A stretch of DNA of 64,000 bases from positions 1,364,001-1,428,000 of the forward strand of contig CP136537.1 of NCBI GenBank assembly GCA_051016155.1. The letters run 5' to 3'. Below, in pieces: positions 18,017 through 26,369 of this stretch. Position 1 is the stretch's first letter, and the number at the start of each line of letters is the position of its first letter. Source of the stretch: RCC90-49c sp051016155 (GTDB lineage Bacteria; Bacteroidota; Bacteroidia; Cytophagales; Amoebophilaceae). A model generated the notes under the pieces. That model made no database searches and was not told the DNA's origin. It was given only the letters and a program-made list of their open reading frames with translations. Made by a program: the position numbers and the translations under genes.

Positions 18017-21000
18017 ATGTACACCCACTACCAAAGAGGCCTCTCAGTGGTCTTGCTGACATCTGTTCTGTTGCAGAGTTGTGGCGGCAATAGTCTACTA
18101 GGTGGCTACAGCGCACCTGAACAAAGGCAATCTCTCCATCGTGCCAAGCCTCGTGAGGCTGCACCTTCCACGCCTCCTGCATCAGTAGAAGCACCGACAA
18201 CACCTACTTCGGCCTCCTCTAGCCCATCAGCTTACGCGGCCGCTGGCCCCTTGCTTCAACCTACTTCGCTTTCCTCCCAGCAGCCCCCTTCCCAAGGAGC
18301 TGGGCCTGCTACTGTGAAGGGACGCGCTTTGACTACGGCTAAAGCAGAGCGCGTAGAGTTTTACTACGCAGACCAGGCCTGGCAAGCTGCAGTCAGCTCG
18401 CCCTGGCTAGGGACTGAGCAAAGGCTGGCTGTCAGGTGGGACCAGAGGCGCAGCTTAGAAGGCTGGCTGGAGAGCGAGGAAGCCTACAGCAAGCAGCGCA
18501 TCCATGTATATCCTAAAGAAGGGATCGTCTATGTAGGCCCAATAGGCCTTATGGGCGGAGGGAACTGCCTTTCTGGAAGTAGCCCGCAGCCTGCTCCACC
18601 AGCGGTAGCGCTCACAGCACAAGGGCCACCCGATCCACCTCCTGCTGCTGCTCCGCCTCCTCTTTCTCAAAGGCCAGCAGCAGAAAGCAAAGAAGAACTA
18701 GATCCGCCCAGCGGGCCTCCTTCGCCCCGCAGGGTTGAGCAAGAAGACAAGGCTACCCAGACAGAGGCTCCTACCTTGGGCATTCTACTAGAAGCGCCTG
18801 CTCCTGCTTTGGTCCCTGCTCCTGAGCAGGAGCGCCCCCCTCTACTCATCATCCAAGACCTCATGCGACAAAGAGCCGATCTGCAGAGCAGTGCTGCTCT
18901 TGTCAAGCTGCTCAACACCCCGCAAGAGCTCTCTGAGCAGCAGTTAGAGGCCCTCCGACAATGGCTTCATAGCTATATCGATTGGTTTAATCAGCAGGCC
19001 CAGAGCAAAGATTTTACACCCGCAGCGATCGAAGATTACGCTGCCTTGGCACGCACTGAGGTAAAAAACACACCTGCCAATAGACACCTCCTCGAGCGCT
19101 ACTGGCAGAGCTTAGCTACGCCCCTTGCAGCGCAGCAGCCAGGCGACACACCCCTGGTCGAAGCCTTGGCCCACAGCTTACAGGTGATCGATCCCACTGT
19201 CTTTAATGGCGACCCCTCTGCTTTGATTCAGCTGGGCAGTGCGCTCCTCGCTCGCCTAGACCCTAGTCAAGCCACCTTTTCACAAGCTACTTATCCTACC
19301 TACCGCCCTGTGCTTGATGCCTTGCATAGAACGCTGGTACTGATCCGACAAATTGACCCACGAAGCTGGAGCCCTGGGCAAGTAGATGGGCTTTACCAAC
19401 GCTTTCAAGAGCAGCTCAAAGCTGTCGCTGCTACGTCATCTCACTATCCTTTTGAGTACCATAGCCTCGTGCTTGCGCAAAGTCTGCAGCGCTTAGAGCG
19501 AAGAGAGTCTCATCTAGAAGAGCACTTAGAGCGGGCAGGCCAAGGCTTGCAAGGCGTGTTTCATCTGTATCAAGGCGTGCGCGGGTTAGTAACGCTTAAC
19601 CTGAAGGCCAGTGAATTTCAAGCGGGCTATGCGAGTTTAAGCGACGCCTTCCGCGCTCGACGCATCCAGGCCGAAGCGTGGTATGACTGGCTGCAGGCCT
19701 TGGCGCAGGCCAGCTTGAGGAGTCTAGAAGACGAGACTGAGCTAGCGACCTTTCTGGAGGGCGTAGAAGCGATCAAGAAGACGCCGCTGAGCGACCATAG
19801 TGCGCGCCGCGCCTTGCGCTATGGCGTAGCTGAGCAGCTCAGCCTGCTGGCCTTGGAAAGCCCAAGTGAGCGGGTGCGTAGCGAAAGCATAGCGCAGCTC
19901 GAGGCGCTGATGGGTCTAGAGGCTTGGGGCAGCGATCACGAGGTGCTAGTCAGGCTGCAAGCGGGCCTTACAGCTGCAGGGCTCAGCGCCAGCGAAAAAG
20001 AAGCAAAGGATAGGGCGCCTGCGAGGCCTACTGCCAGACCAGTGTTTGAGGCGGTCGCCCAGCGCCTACAAGCAGAAGCACAAGAGACGCAAGAGGCCTT
20101 GGCCCGCACACCTATGGAGACAGCCGTAGCCCGCACCTGGCTCAAGGAGCACTATAAGCAGCAGTATGGCAAGGTGCCTACATTTTTTGAGAACGAAGAG
20201 CTCGCTATTGAAAATATGGCCTGTGCGCTACGGGTAGTGGGTCCTGGAGGAGTGGCAGGGGATGCTATCTCGCCTGCAGCCTTATTTGCCGCAAGAAGTG
20301 TGCGCCCAGCAGAAGAGGCGCAAGCCGTCAAAAGGGTGCTGCTAACAGGAGAAGCAGGAACAGGCAAGACGCTGCTGGGCCACTCGCTAGCCTATGGGTG
20401 GGCCCAAGGAGATACAACTTTTGATGCAGTTTATGTGCTGCCCGTCAGATCGCTGCAAGCAGCCAAGTACGATGGAAGCCATTATCGGAGCGAAGAGACG
20501 CTGGCTACAGCCATTGCCCATGCCTGCTTTCCTAAGCTAGTGGATGAGGTGCAGTTCAAGCGCTTGCGCTTGCAGATAGGTGAGGAGCTGAGGCGTGAGC
20601 GAACGCTGTTGGTGCTGGATGGTTTGGAAGACTGGCCTGTAGCGAGTGAGGCCATTGTCAGGGAAGCGCAAGAGGCAGAAGCGCCCTACCACTTGCTGAC
20701 TACGTCTCGGAGCTATGGAGTGAGAGGAGAGCGTCAGCAAGCATCGGTGGAGGTGGTGCATGCAGGGCTAGGGCAGGAGGAGATAGAGGCGTATGTGGGG
20801 CATTTCTTTAGGAGGGCGCCTGAGCAAGGGGAGGCCTTGTTGGAGGTACTAAGAGGGGCGTCAGTGCTGAGGGAGATGGCCTCAGTGCCTGTGCAGCTAT
20901 CGATCTTGTGTGCGTTGTGGCAGGATGATGCTACAGGGATGGAAGAAGCGGTGCGCAGCCGCAGCCGCAGCAGTTTGTATAGGAAGCTAGCGCGCTCTTT

Positions 21001-21076
21001 GTGGGAGCGTTATGCGCGGAAGGAGGGAGCGCTTCAGAATGCTGTAATGCACCCCAAAATTAGGACCAGAGGTTAA
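18017..21076 (+). CDS. Lipoprotein with NACHT-type NTPase domain, 3' end truncated by IS insertion
   Basis: A 1019-aa frame. The N-terminus is a lipoprotein signal peptide ending LLQSCGG (Cys22), followed by long Pro/Ala/Ser-rich segments to about residue 280 and a helical region to about 760. A NACHT/STAND-like NTPase follows, with Walker A GEAGTGKT at residues 778-785 and Walker B LLVLDGLEDWP near 864. The last ten or so residues (from about NAVMHPKIRTRG) are read from the IS3-family left end at 21043, so the native C-terminus is lost. STAND proteins normally carry TPR, LRR or ankyrin repeats there. An ATP-using domain behind an export signal suggests delivery to the host, but this is inference. 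The truncated product may be non-functional. Confidence 0.72.
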   Translation: MYTHYQRGLSVVLLTSVLLQSCGGNSLLGGYSAPEQRQSLHRAKPREAAPSTPPASVEAPTTPTSASSSPSAYAAAGPLLQPTSLSSQQPPSQGAGPATVKGRALTTAKAERVEFYYADQAWQAAVSSPWLGTEQRLAVRWDQRRSLEGWLESEEAYSKQRIHVYPKEGIVYVGPIGLMGGGNCLSGSSPQPAPPAVALTAQGPPDPPPAAAPPPLSQRPAAESKEELDPPSGPPSPRRVEQEDKATQTEAPTLGILLEAPAPALVPAPEQERPPLLIIQDLMRQRADLQSSAALVKLLNTPQELSEQQLEALRQWLHSYIDWFNQQAQSKDFTPAAIEDYAALARTEVKNTPANRHLLERYWQSLATPLAAQQPGDTPLVEALAHSLQVIDPTVFNGDPSALIQLGSALLARLDPSQATFSQATYPTYRPVLDALHRTLVLIRQIDPRSWSPGQVDGLYQRFQEQLKAVAATSSHYPFEYHSLVLAQSLQRLERRESHLEEHLERAGQGLQGVFHLYQGVRGLVTLNLKASEFQAGYASLSDAFRARRIQAEAWYDWLQALAQASLRSLEDETELATFLEGVEAIKKTPLSDHSARRALRYGVAEQLSLLALESPSERVRSESIAQLEALMGLEAWGSDHEVLVRLQAGLTAAGLSASEKEAKDRAPARPTARPVFEAVAQRLQAEAQETQEALARTPMETAVARTWLKEHYKQQYGKVPTFFENEELAIENMACALRVVGPGGVAGDAISPAALFAARSVRPAEEAQAVKRVLLTGEAGTGKTLLGHSLAYGWAQGDTTFDAVYVLPVRSLQAAKYDGSHYRSEETLATAIAHACFPKLVDEVQFKRLRLQIGEELRRERTLLVLDGLEDWPVASEAIVREAQEAEAPYHLLTTSRSYGVRGERQQASVEVVHAGLGQEEIEAYVGHFFRRAPEQGEALLEVLRGASVLREMASVPVQLSILCALWQDDATGMEEAVRSRSRSSLYRKLARSLWERYARKEGALQNAVMHPKIRTRG

Positions 21077-21118
21077 AGGAGAGTTTGATCTTAAACTTGC
21101 ACTCAAACAGATCAAACT

Positions 21119-21412
21119 ATGCGTCATAAAATCAGAAAAAGACCGCATTCTGCTGCCTTTAAATTCAAGGTAGCTCTTGAGACTATCAAAGCTCAAAGGA
21201 CCGCTGCTGAGCTTTGCCACGAGTTTGGTATCGTCTCCAGTCAACTTTATGAGTGGAGAAAAAAACTCATCGATAAGGGAAAAATACACTTTGAGAACCC
21301 TGATCAGCAACAGCTACCTTATGAGCAACACATTGAAAAACTTATGGCCACCATTGGGCGATTAAAAGTCGAAAACGATTTTTTGTCCAAATCGCTAGGC
21401 AGCAATCTTTGA
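21119..21412 (+). CDS. IS3-family OrfA
   Basis: A 97-aa protein with the IS3 helix-turn-helix (SAAFKFKVALETIKAQRTAA then CHEFGIVSSQLYEWRKKLI) and a C-terminal leucine-zipper-like segment (LMATIGRLKVENDFLSKSLG). It supplies DNA binding for the OrfAB transposase. Its TGA overlaps the first codon of orfB at 21409-21412. The copy in the inverted fragment (22494-22787) differs at only one visible residue (His versus Leu near position 60). Confidence 0.9.
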   Translation: MRHKIRKRPHSAAFKFKVALETIKAQRTAAELCHEFGIVSSQLYEWRKKLIDKGKIHFENPDQQQLPYEQHIEKLMATIGRLKVENDFLSKSLGSNL

Positions 21413-22323
21413 AACACAGAAGACAAGCCCTTGCACAGCCTACGCCACAGTTAAGTCTAAGACGGAAAGCTGCCTTGTTGGACGTGCATCGATCAGGGGT
21501 GTATTATCGATCTAAGCCAGCGCAAGATGATCAAGTAGAAGTGATGAATCAGCTCAGAGACCTCTATCAACAATACCCTTTTATGGGCTATCGAAGGCTT
21601 CATTTACTGCTTCGGCAACGAGGCTATCAAGTGAATGGTAAACGTGTACTCAGCCTGATGCGTTTGATGGGCCTAGCGGCTTTGTATCCTAAGAAGAATC
21701 TATCGAAAAGGGACCATAAGGCAAGTGTCTCTTCTTATTTACTCAAAGAACGTCCCGCAGTGAAGGTGAATGATGTTTGGCAGATAGATATCACGTATCT
21801 ACGAATGGAGCAAGGCTTTCTATATCTGACAGCGCTCATTGACATGGTGAGTCGTCGTATAATGGGCTGGGACTTATCCCCCTTCCTGGAAACAGAAAGC
21901 TGTTTGTCAGCCTTGCGTGCCTCTTTGTCCAGTGGTTACCAACCGCTGATCATTAACACAGATAGGGGGAGTCAGTTCACCAGTGCAGCCTGGCGCAAGG
22001 CCCTTGAAGAGGCGGGGATTGTATTGAGCCACAATGGGGCGGGCCGTTGTTGTGACAACGTATTGATAGAGCGTTTCTGGCGCAGTGTGAAGTACGAAGA
22101 GGTATATTTGAAGAGTTATGCAAGTGTGCAGGAAGCGCGAGCGAGTCTGAGTGGGTACATAAGTTGGTATAACAGTACTCGTGCTGACCAAAGCTTGGGT
22201 TACAAGAGTCCAGATAGCGTATTCTATCAAGGAGTTTCTATGCTTGCTTGGCAAGAGGGGCTAGGGGTTATCAAGCAAAGGGGAGAGAGGGGAGAGAATA
22301 GAAGTGATCAGGAAACAGAATAA
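21409..22323 (+). CDS. IS3-family OrfB transposase (rve integrase core)
   Basis: A 304-aa frame with an HTH_21-like region (YPFMGYRRLHLLLRQRGY) and the DDE core: Asp in WQIDITYLRM, Asp in NTDRGSQFT, and Glu in VLIERFWRSVKYE. The C-terminal YNSTRADQSLGYKSPDSV is typical. It begins with a TTG overlapping the orfA stop by four bases, so expression is by coupling or by -1 frameshift fusion near the T6 run at 21389-21394. All catalytic residues are present, so this copy could be active. Confidence 0.92.
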   Translation: MKHRRQALAQPTPQLSLRRKAALLDVHRSGVYYRSKPAQDDQVEVMNQLRDLYQQYPFMGYRRLHLLLRQRGYQVNGKRVLSLMRLMGLAALYPKKNLSKRDHKASVSSYLLKERPAVKVNDVWQIDITYLRMEQGFLYLTALIDMVSRRIMGWDLSPFLETESCLSALRASLSSGYQPLIINTDRGSQFTSAAWRKALEEAGIVLSHNGAGRCCDNVLIERFWRSVKYEEVYLKSYASVQEARASLSGYISWYNSTRADQSLGYKSPDSVFYQGVSMLAWQEGLGVIKQRGERGENRSDQETE

Positions 22324-22419
22324 AAAAAGTAGTATCAAATGTTCAACCAACCAGTGCTAGCCAACGAACAACTCTCCTCACGATTTACTACTTTTTGGTC
22401 CTAACGATGGGGTGCATTA

Positions 22420-22863
22420 CACGTCCAACAAGGCAGCTTTCCGTCTTAGACTTAACTGTGGCGTAGGCTGTGCAAGGGCTTGTCTTCTGTGTTTCAAAGA
22501 TTGCTGCCTAGCGATTTGGACAAAAAATCGTTTTCGACTTTTAATCGCCCAATGGTGGCCATAAGTTTTTCAATGTGTTGCTCATAAGGTAGCTGTTGCT
22601 GATCAGGGTTCTCAAAGAGTATTTTTCCCTTATCGATGAGTTTTTTTCTCCACTCATAAAGTTGACTGGAGACGATACCAAACTCGTGGCAAAGCTCAGC
22701 AGCGGTCCTTTGAGCTTTGATAGTCTCAAGAGCTACCTTGAATTTAAAGGCAGCAGAATGCGGTCTTTTTCTGATTTTATGACTCATAGTTTGATCTGTT
22801 TGAGTGCAAGTTTAAGATCAAACTCTCCTTTAACCTCTGGTCCTAATTTTGGGGTGCATTACA
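22420..22863 (-). mobile_element. Inverted partial copy of the second IS3-family element (left end to early orfB)
   Basis: Reading the minus strand from 22863 reproduces the left end TGTAATGCACCCC, all of orfA (22787-22494, 97 aa) and the first part of orfB up to the codons for LRRKAALLDV. It then stops at the junction with the right end of the complete copy. The two copies form a large inverted repeat, about 440 bp per arm (21043-21484 against 22420-22863), around the rest of the complete element. Confidence 0.85.
22494..22787 (-). CDS. IS3-family OrfA, second copy
   Basis: A 97-aa frame almost identical to the OrfA at 21119-21412, from MSHKIRKRPHSAAFKFKV to NDFLSKSLGSNL. The start differs (MSHK versus MRHK) and one internal residue differs. 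Its partner orfB is cut after about 25 codons, so no transposase fusion can be made. It could still produce free OrfA, which in IS3 elements can act as an inhibitor. Confidence 0.8.
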   Translation of the reverse strand: MSHKIRKRPHSAAFKFKVALETIKAQRTAAELCHEFGIVSSQLYEWRKKLIDKGKILFENPDQQQLPYEQHIEKLMATIGRLKVENDFLSKSLGSNL

Positions 22864-23243
22864 GATTTTATCAGTCGAGGGGATAAGTCATAGCATGAGG
22901 CGGGCGTATTCTCCACAGAGCAACGGAATATGCGAGCGATTCAACAGGACGATGAAGCAGGAGTTCTTTGATTGTGCTATGCGCAAGAAGATATATAGGA
23001 GTGTAGAGGAGTTACAGACGGACTTGGATGTATGGTTAGCTTATTACAACGGGGAGCGTGTGCATAGTGGGCGTTATTGTTATGGGAAGAGGCCGTTGGC
23101 TACGTTGCTCTCAAGTAAGCACCTGAGTGAGGAGAAGCATAATGAGTTGATGCACCTGAAGGGCAGCTCAGACAGTTATGAGTTAGCAGACGCTAGAGCT
23201 AACTAAAATTATCTACTTGTCAGATTAAATACTGACTATTACA
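22864..23243 (+). pseudogene. IS481-like transposase, C-terminal fragment
   Basis: The frame is open from the junction at 22864 and includes EGISHSMRRAYSPQSNGICE, then RFNRTMKQEFFDCAMRKKIY. This block carries the catalytic Glu of an rve integrase and the ELQTDLDVWLAYYNGERVHSG tail, as in IS481-type (or related IS3-type) transposases. It stops at 23206 and is followed by a probable element end containing TGTCAGATTAAATACTGAC and TATTACA. The N-terminal two-thirds is missing. Confidence 0.75.
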
Positions 23244-23448
23244 GCTTATTACAACGGGGAGCGTGTGCATAGTGGGCGTTATTGTTATGGGAAGAGGCCG
23301 TTGGCTACGTTGCTCTCAAGTAAGCACCTGAGTGAGGAGAAGCATAATGAGTTGATGCACCTGAAGGGCAGCTCAGACAGTTATGAGTTAGCAGACGCTA
23401 GAGCTAACTAAAATTATCTACTTGTCAGATTAAATACTGACTATTACA
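23039..23448 (+). repeat. Perfect tandem duplication, 205-bp unit (23039-23243, 23244-23448)
   Basis: The second unit starts again at GCTTATTACAACGGGGAG and runs through the same transposase tail, stop and element end (TAAATACTGACTATTACA) with no difference that I can see. It is a recent duplication of the 3' end of the IS481-like fragment. It directly abuts the zinc-ribbon gene. Confidence 0.9.
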
Positions 23449-24184
23449 CTCCCTCTGGGAGGGGATCAATGACGTCGGCAATGATTCTGCCACAATGCTC
23501 GCAAGCAACAATATGCTTCTTTTCTCTGATCTCTACCTGCTTTTGAGGCGGCACTTGGTTGAAACAGCCACCACAGGCTTCTTTCTTAATAGTGACAACA
23601 GCAAGACGGTTACGGACATTTTTCCTAATCCGTTCATACGTATCTAACAGGCGCTTTTCAATACTTTTGGTTACTTGGCTGCGCTGCTTGTACAGCTTTC
23701 GCTCTTCTCCTTCGCTCTCTGCTGTCAGGGTCTGTAGCTCTTCTCGTTTACTGGCTAGCACCTGCTTGTTTTTCTCTACAGCTGCTTGGCCCTGCTCTAT
23801 AGCTAACTTTTTCTCCTCTATGCGTTCGTAGGTGTCTTTGATCTTCTTTTCTGCCAGCTGAATTTCGAGCTCTTGTAAATCTATTTCTTTGGTAATGGCA
23901 TCATACTCTCGGTTATTCCGTACGTTCATTTGCTGCTCTTCATACTTCTTGACCAGCGTTCCTGTGTCTTTGATTTTGATGCGATGGTTGGCAATGCTTT
24001 GTTCGAGATGGTCAACCTCTTCTACCATGCTTTGCAGCTGGGTCTGTAATTCTGAGAGTTTTTTTTCTAAATCTTCTGCTTCTTCAGGAAGTGTTCCCCT
24101 CATCTTAGTAATATTGTCCAGCTCGCAATCAATAGCTTGTAAATCAAGTAGGGCGTTGAGTTTCTTTTCGATGAGGTTATCCAT
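23444..24184 (-). CDS. Coiled-coil protein with C4 zinc ribbon (DUF164 / CT398-like)
   Basis: A 246-aa protein made of a long antiparallel coiled coil (residues about 5-190, with NNREYDAITKEIDLQ) and a C-terminal zinc ribbon: CGGC, then CEHCGRIIADV about 20 residues later. The family is widespread and often described as nucleic-acid-binding, but its function is unclear. It lies 8 bp after nif3 on the same strand, a pairing seen in many Bacteroidota, so the two probably form an operon. The stop codon overlaps the end of the IS-derived duplication (TAATAG read from the element end). The last residues may therefore have been changed by the insertion. Confidence 0.85.
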   Translation of the reverse strand: MDNLIEKKLNALLDLQAIDCELDNITKMRGTLPEEAEDLEKKLSELQTQLQSMVEEVDHLEQSIANHRIKIKDTGTLVKKYEEQQMNVRNNREYDAITKEIDLQELEIQLAEKKIKDTYERIEEKKLAIEQGQAAVEKNKQVLASKREELQTLTAESEGEERKLYKQRSQVTKSIEKRLLDTYERIRKNVRNRLAVVTIKKEACGGCFNQVPPQKQVEIREKKHIVACEHCGRIIADVIDPLPEGV

Positions 24185-24192
24185 GTAGGTCG

Positions 24193-25290
24193 TTAAAAGT
24201 AGTGGATCGGGTTACTCACAGTTTTACACTTCTCGATTGCAATATTAGCAAACTTTTCGGACAGTAATGTATAAATGAGCGTTTTTGTCCCTATTTCGCT
24301 TTCATAATGACCGATGTCAGCCAAGAGGAGGCGTCCCTCCACTTGAAAAAAATCGTGGTACTTCACATCAGCCGTTACCAACGCATCTACTTCTCTGCTG
24401 ATGGCTGTCTGGAGCAGGTGGCTGCCTGATCCTCCACAAACTGCCACGCGCTTGATAGGACGGGTGATGGGCGCTGTGTGTCTAATACAAGCCAGGTTCA
24501 TCTTGGCTTTGAGATAGCTTAAGAATGCTTCGTCGCCCAATGCTTGCGGGAGCTCGCCTATCATGCCCGCCCCTACCTGTGCGTCTGTATTGTCGATTTT
24601 ATGGGTGTAGTAGGCCACCTCTTCGTAAGGATGGGCAGCACGCAGGGCACGGAGCAGGGACTTTTCTAAGTGGGTCGGGAAAACCACTTCTATGCGCTCT
24701 TCTTGTATTTTTTCAGTTTGATGTGGGGTGCCTAGGTAAGGGCGAGCTGCTGAGGCAGGCTGGAAAGAACCTATTCCTGTAGAGACAAAGCTACAATGGG
24801 TGTAATGACCAATACGTCCTGCTCCTGCTGCGTGCAGTGCTTGGAGCACCTCCTCTAAGACAGCGCGAGGCACAAAGGTGGTCAACTTACTCAACACACT
24901 GGGTTGGGGGAGCAAGACGGACAAGTTGTGGAGCTCCAGCGTTTGGGCTATTTGGGCGTTGACCCCCTGGGCTACGTTGTCGAGGTTGGTGTGCAGCGCG
25001 TAGATAGCTATGTCTTGCTTGATGGCCTGCATCAAGCACCTCTCCACATAATTCTTGCCATTGAGTCGAGTAATAGGCTTAAAAACAATGGGATGGTGGG
25101 CAATGATCAAATTACAGTGTTGGTCTACTGCTTCTTGCAGCACTGCTTCTGTCACGTCCAAACAGATCAGCACACCGTTGACTGGCGCCTCTGCCGCTCC
25201 TAGCACCAAGCCTGCATTGTCATAATCTTCCTGATAAGGAAGAGGGGCTATTTGCTCCAAATAAGTGACGATATCTTGTATACTCACCAT
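24193..25290 (-). CDS. Nif3-like dinuclear metal-centre protein (YbgI/Nif3 family)
   Basis: About 365 aa from the chosen start MVSIQDIVTYLEQIAPL at 25290; the frame extends 15 codons upstream, but family members begin here. Metal-ligand motifs are visible: IIAHHPIVFK and ALHTNLDNV near the N-terminus, and ADIGHYESE near the C-terminus. The central insertion (residues about 125-260) is the PII-like domain of the long Bacteroidota form. The family is annotated as GTP cyclohydrolase I type 2, but the biochemical role is uncertain. It is upstream of and probably co-transcribed with the zinc-ribbon gene. Confidence 0.9.
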   Translation of the reverse strand: MVSIQDIVTYLEQIAPLPYQEDYDNAGLVLGAAEAPVNGVLICLDVTEAVLQEAVDQHCNLIIAHHPIVFKPITRLNGKNYVERCLMQAIKQDIAIYALHTNLDNVAQGVNAQIAQTLELHNLSVLLPQPSVLSKLTTFVPRAVLEEVLQALHAAGAGRIGHYTHCSFVSTGIGSFQPASAARPYLGTPHQTEKIQEERIEVVFPTHLEKSLLRALRAAHPYEEVAYYTHKIDNTDAQVGAGMIGELPQALGDEAFLSYLKAKMNLACIRHTAPITRPIKRVAVCGGSGSHLLQTAISREVDALVTADVKYHDFFQVEGRLLLADIGHYESEIGTKTLIYTLLSEKFANIAIEKCKTVSNPIHYF

Positions 25291-25335
25291 GATGCCCTGC
25301 GTTCTTCGGCCTAATGTTGCTTGTGCAAGATACAA

Positions 25336-25522
25336 GGTTATTGATCTATGTGTTTATTCGGGTGTTAGATTATTTGTTTATCGCCTCATTTGATTACTAA
25401 GTTATCGTCTTACAGGTCATTGTTGAATAGACGGAGTCCTCATTGATAAATGGTCATTAAATGACCAAATAGACCAATAAACAAATAGCCAAATAGACCA
25501 ATGAATCAATAAGCTTAGAAGG
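25336..25522. repeat. AT-rich quasi-repetitive intergenic sequence
   Basis: The stretch is built from variants of words such as ATTTGTTTATCGCCTCATTTG and, in the other direction, CCAAATAGACCAATAAACAA. There is no regular period and no gene. It lies between the nif3 start and the IS5-family element at 25523. Confidence 0.4.
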
Positions 25523-26347
25523 TGTATTCATGAATTCATTTACATAGATTTGCTGACAAACATATGAATAGTAATATGGCTTATGCAAGCGATCTAAATG
25601 ATCATCAGTGGGAGGCTATAAAAGATCATTTTCAATGTGGCAACTATGGTAACAGAAGTCGGTATAATAAGAGAGCTTTAGTCAATGCTGTACTTTATCT
25701 TATTAAGACTGGATGTCAATGGAGAATGCTCCCCAAAGACTTACCCCCATATTCCACTGTCAGTTCGTTTTATCACAGAGCAAAGAAAAGAGGGATATGG
25801 GAAAAGATAATGGATGCTTTAGTGCAGAAGAGCCGAGTAAAGTCTCAGAAAGCATCTAATCCCAGTTATGCGATCATCGACTCACAGAGTGTAAAAACGG
25901 CAGGAGCTGCGCAAGAGCGAGGTATTGATGGGGGAAAAAAATTAAAGGCCGTAAACGTCACATTGTAGTTGATACGCAGGGCCATTTATTACATGTACGA
26001 GTACATAGGGCCAATATACACGACACAGTGATTGGAGGTCTTATTTTTGCTGAGGCGGTATCTAAATACTCCTCTTTACAAGGCTTGAGTGCGGATGCGG
26101 GGTATCGAAAAAGTACGGAGTATTACGTGCGTGAGGTTATGAAAAAGCGGATAGAGATTAGCCAACGAGTATCCACATGTTGGAGTATACTGCCCCAGAG
26201 GTGGGTAGTTGAAAGAACATTCGGATGGTTGAATTCTTACCGAAGGTTATCTAAAGATTACGAGAGAAGCATTGAATCTGCAAGGAATACAATTATGATT
26301 GCACACACTATGCTACTTCTTAAGAGACTTTATAACCCATGAATACA
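25523..26347 (+). mobile_element. IS5-family element (second type), complete
   Basis: The element is about 825 bp long, with inverted ends TGTATTCATGAATT at left and TGTATTCATGGGTT read inward from the right. It carries one transposase gene in two phases. It differs in sequence from the IS427-like copies elsewhere in the window. Confidence 0.8.
25564..26342 (+). CDS. IS5-family transposase, -1 frameshift on an A7 tract
   Basis: Frame 1 (25564-25968) encodes LNDHQWEAIKDHF, then LYLIKTGCQWRMLPKDLPPY and the first catalytic Asp in YAIIDSQSVKTA. At GGGGAAAAAAATTA (A7 at 25935-25941) a -1 slip gives GGKKIKGRKRHIVVDTQGHL, the standard family sequence. Frame 2 then runs to 26342 with the second Asp (LSADAGYRKS) and RWVVERTFGWLNSYRRL with the Glu. 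All DDE residues are kept, so it is either a programmed-frameshift transposase or a one-base mutant. Confidence 0.78.
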
Positions 26348-26369
26348 TGCTCTAAGTAAACGGGTGGAC

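Larger units (their letters stand above)
21043..22421 (+). mobile_element. IS3-family element (second type), complete
   Basis: The 1379-bp element has inverted ends TGTAATGCACCCCAAAATTA at left and TGTAATGCACCCCATCGTTA read inward from the right. It contains intact orfA and orfB. It inserted into the NACHT lipoprotein gene. A partial copy in opposite orientation abuts it on the right (22420-22863). Confidence 0.88.
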
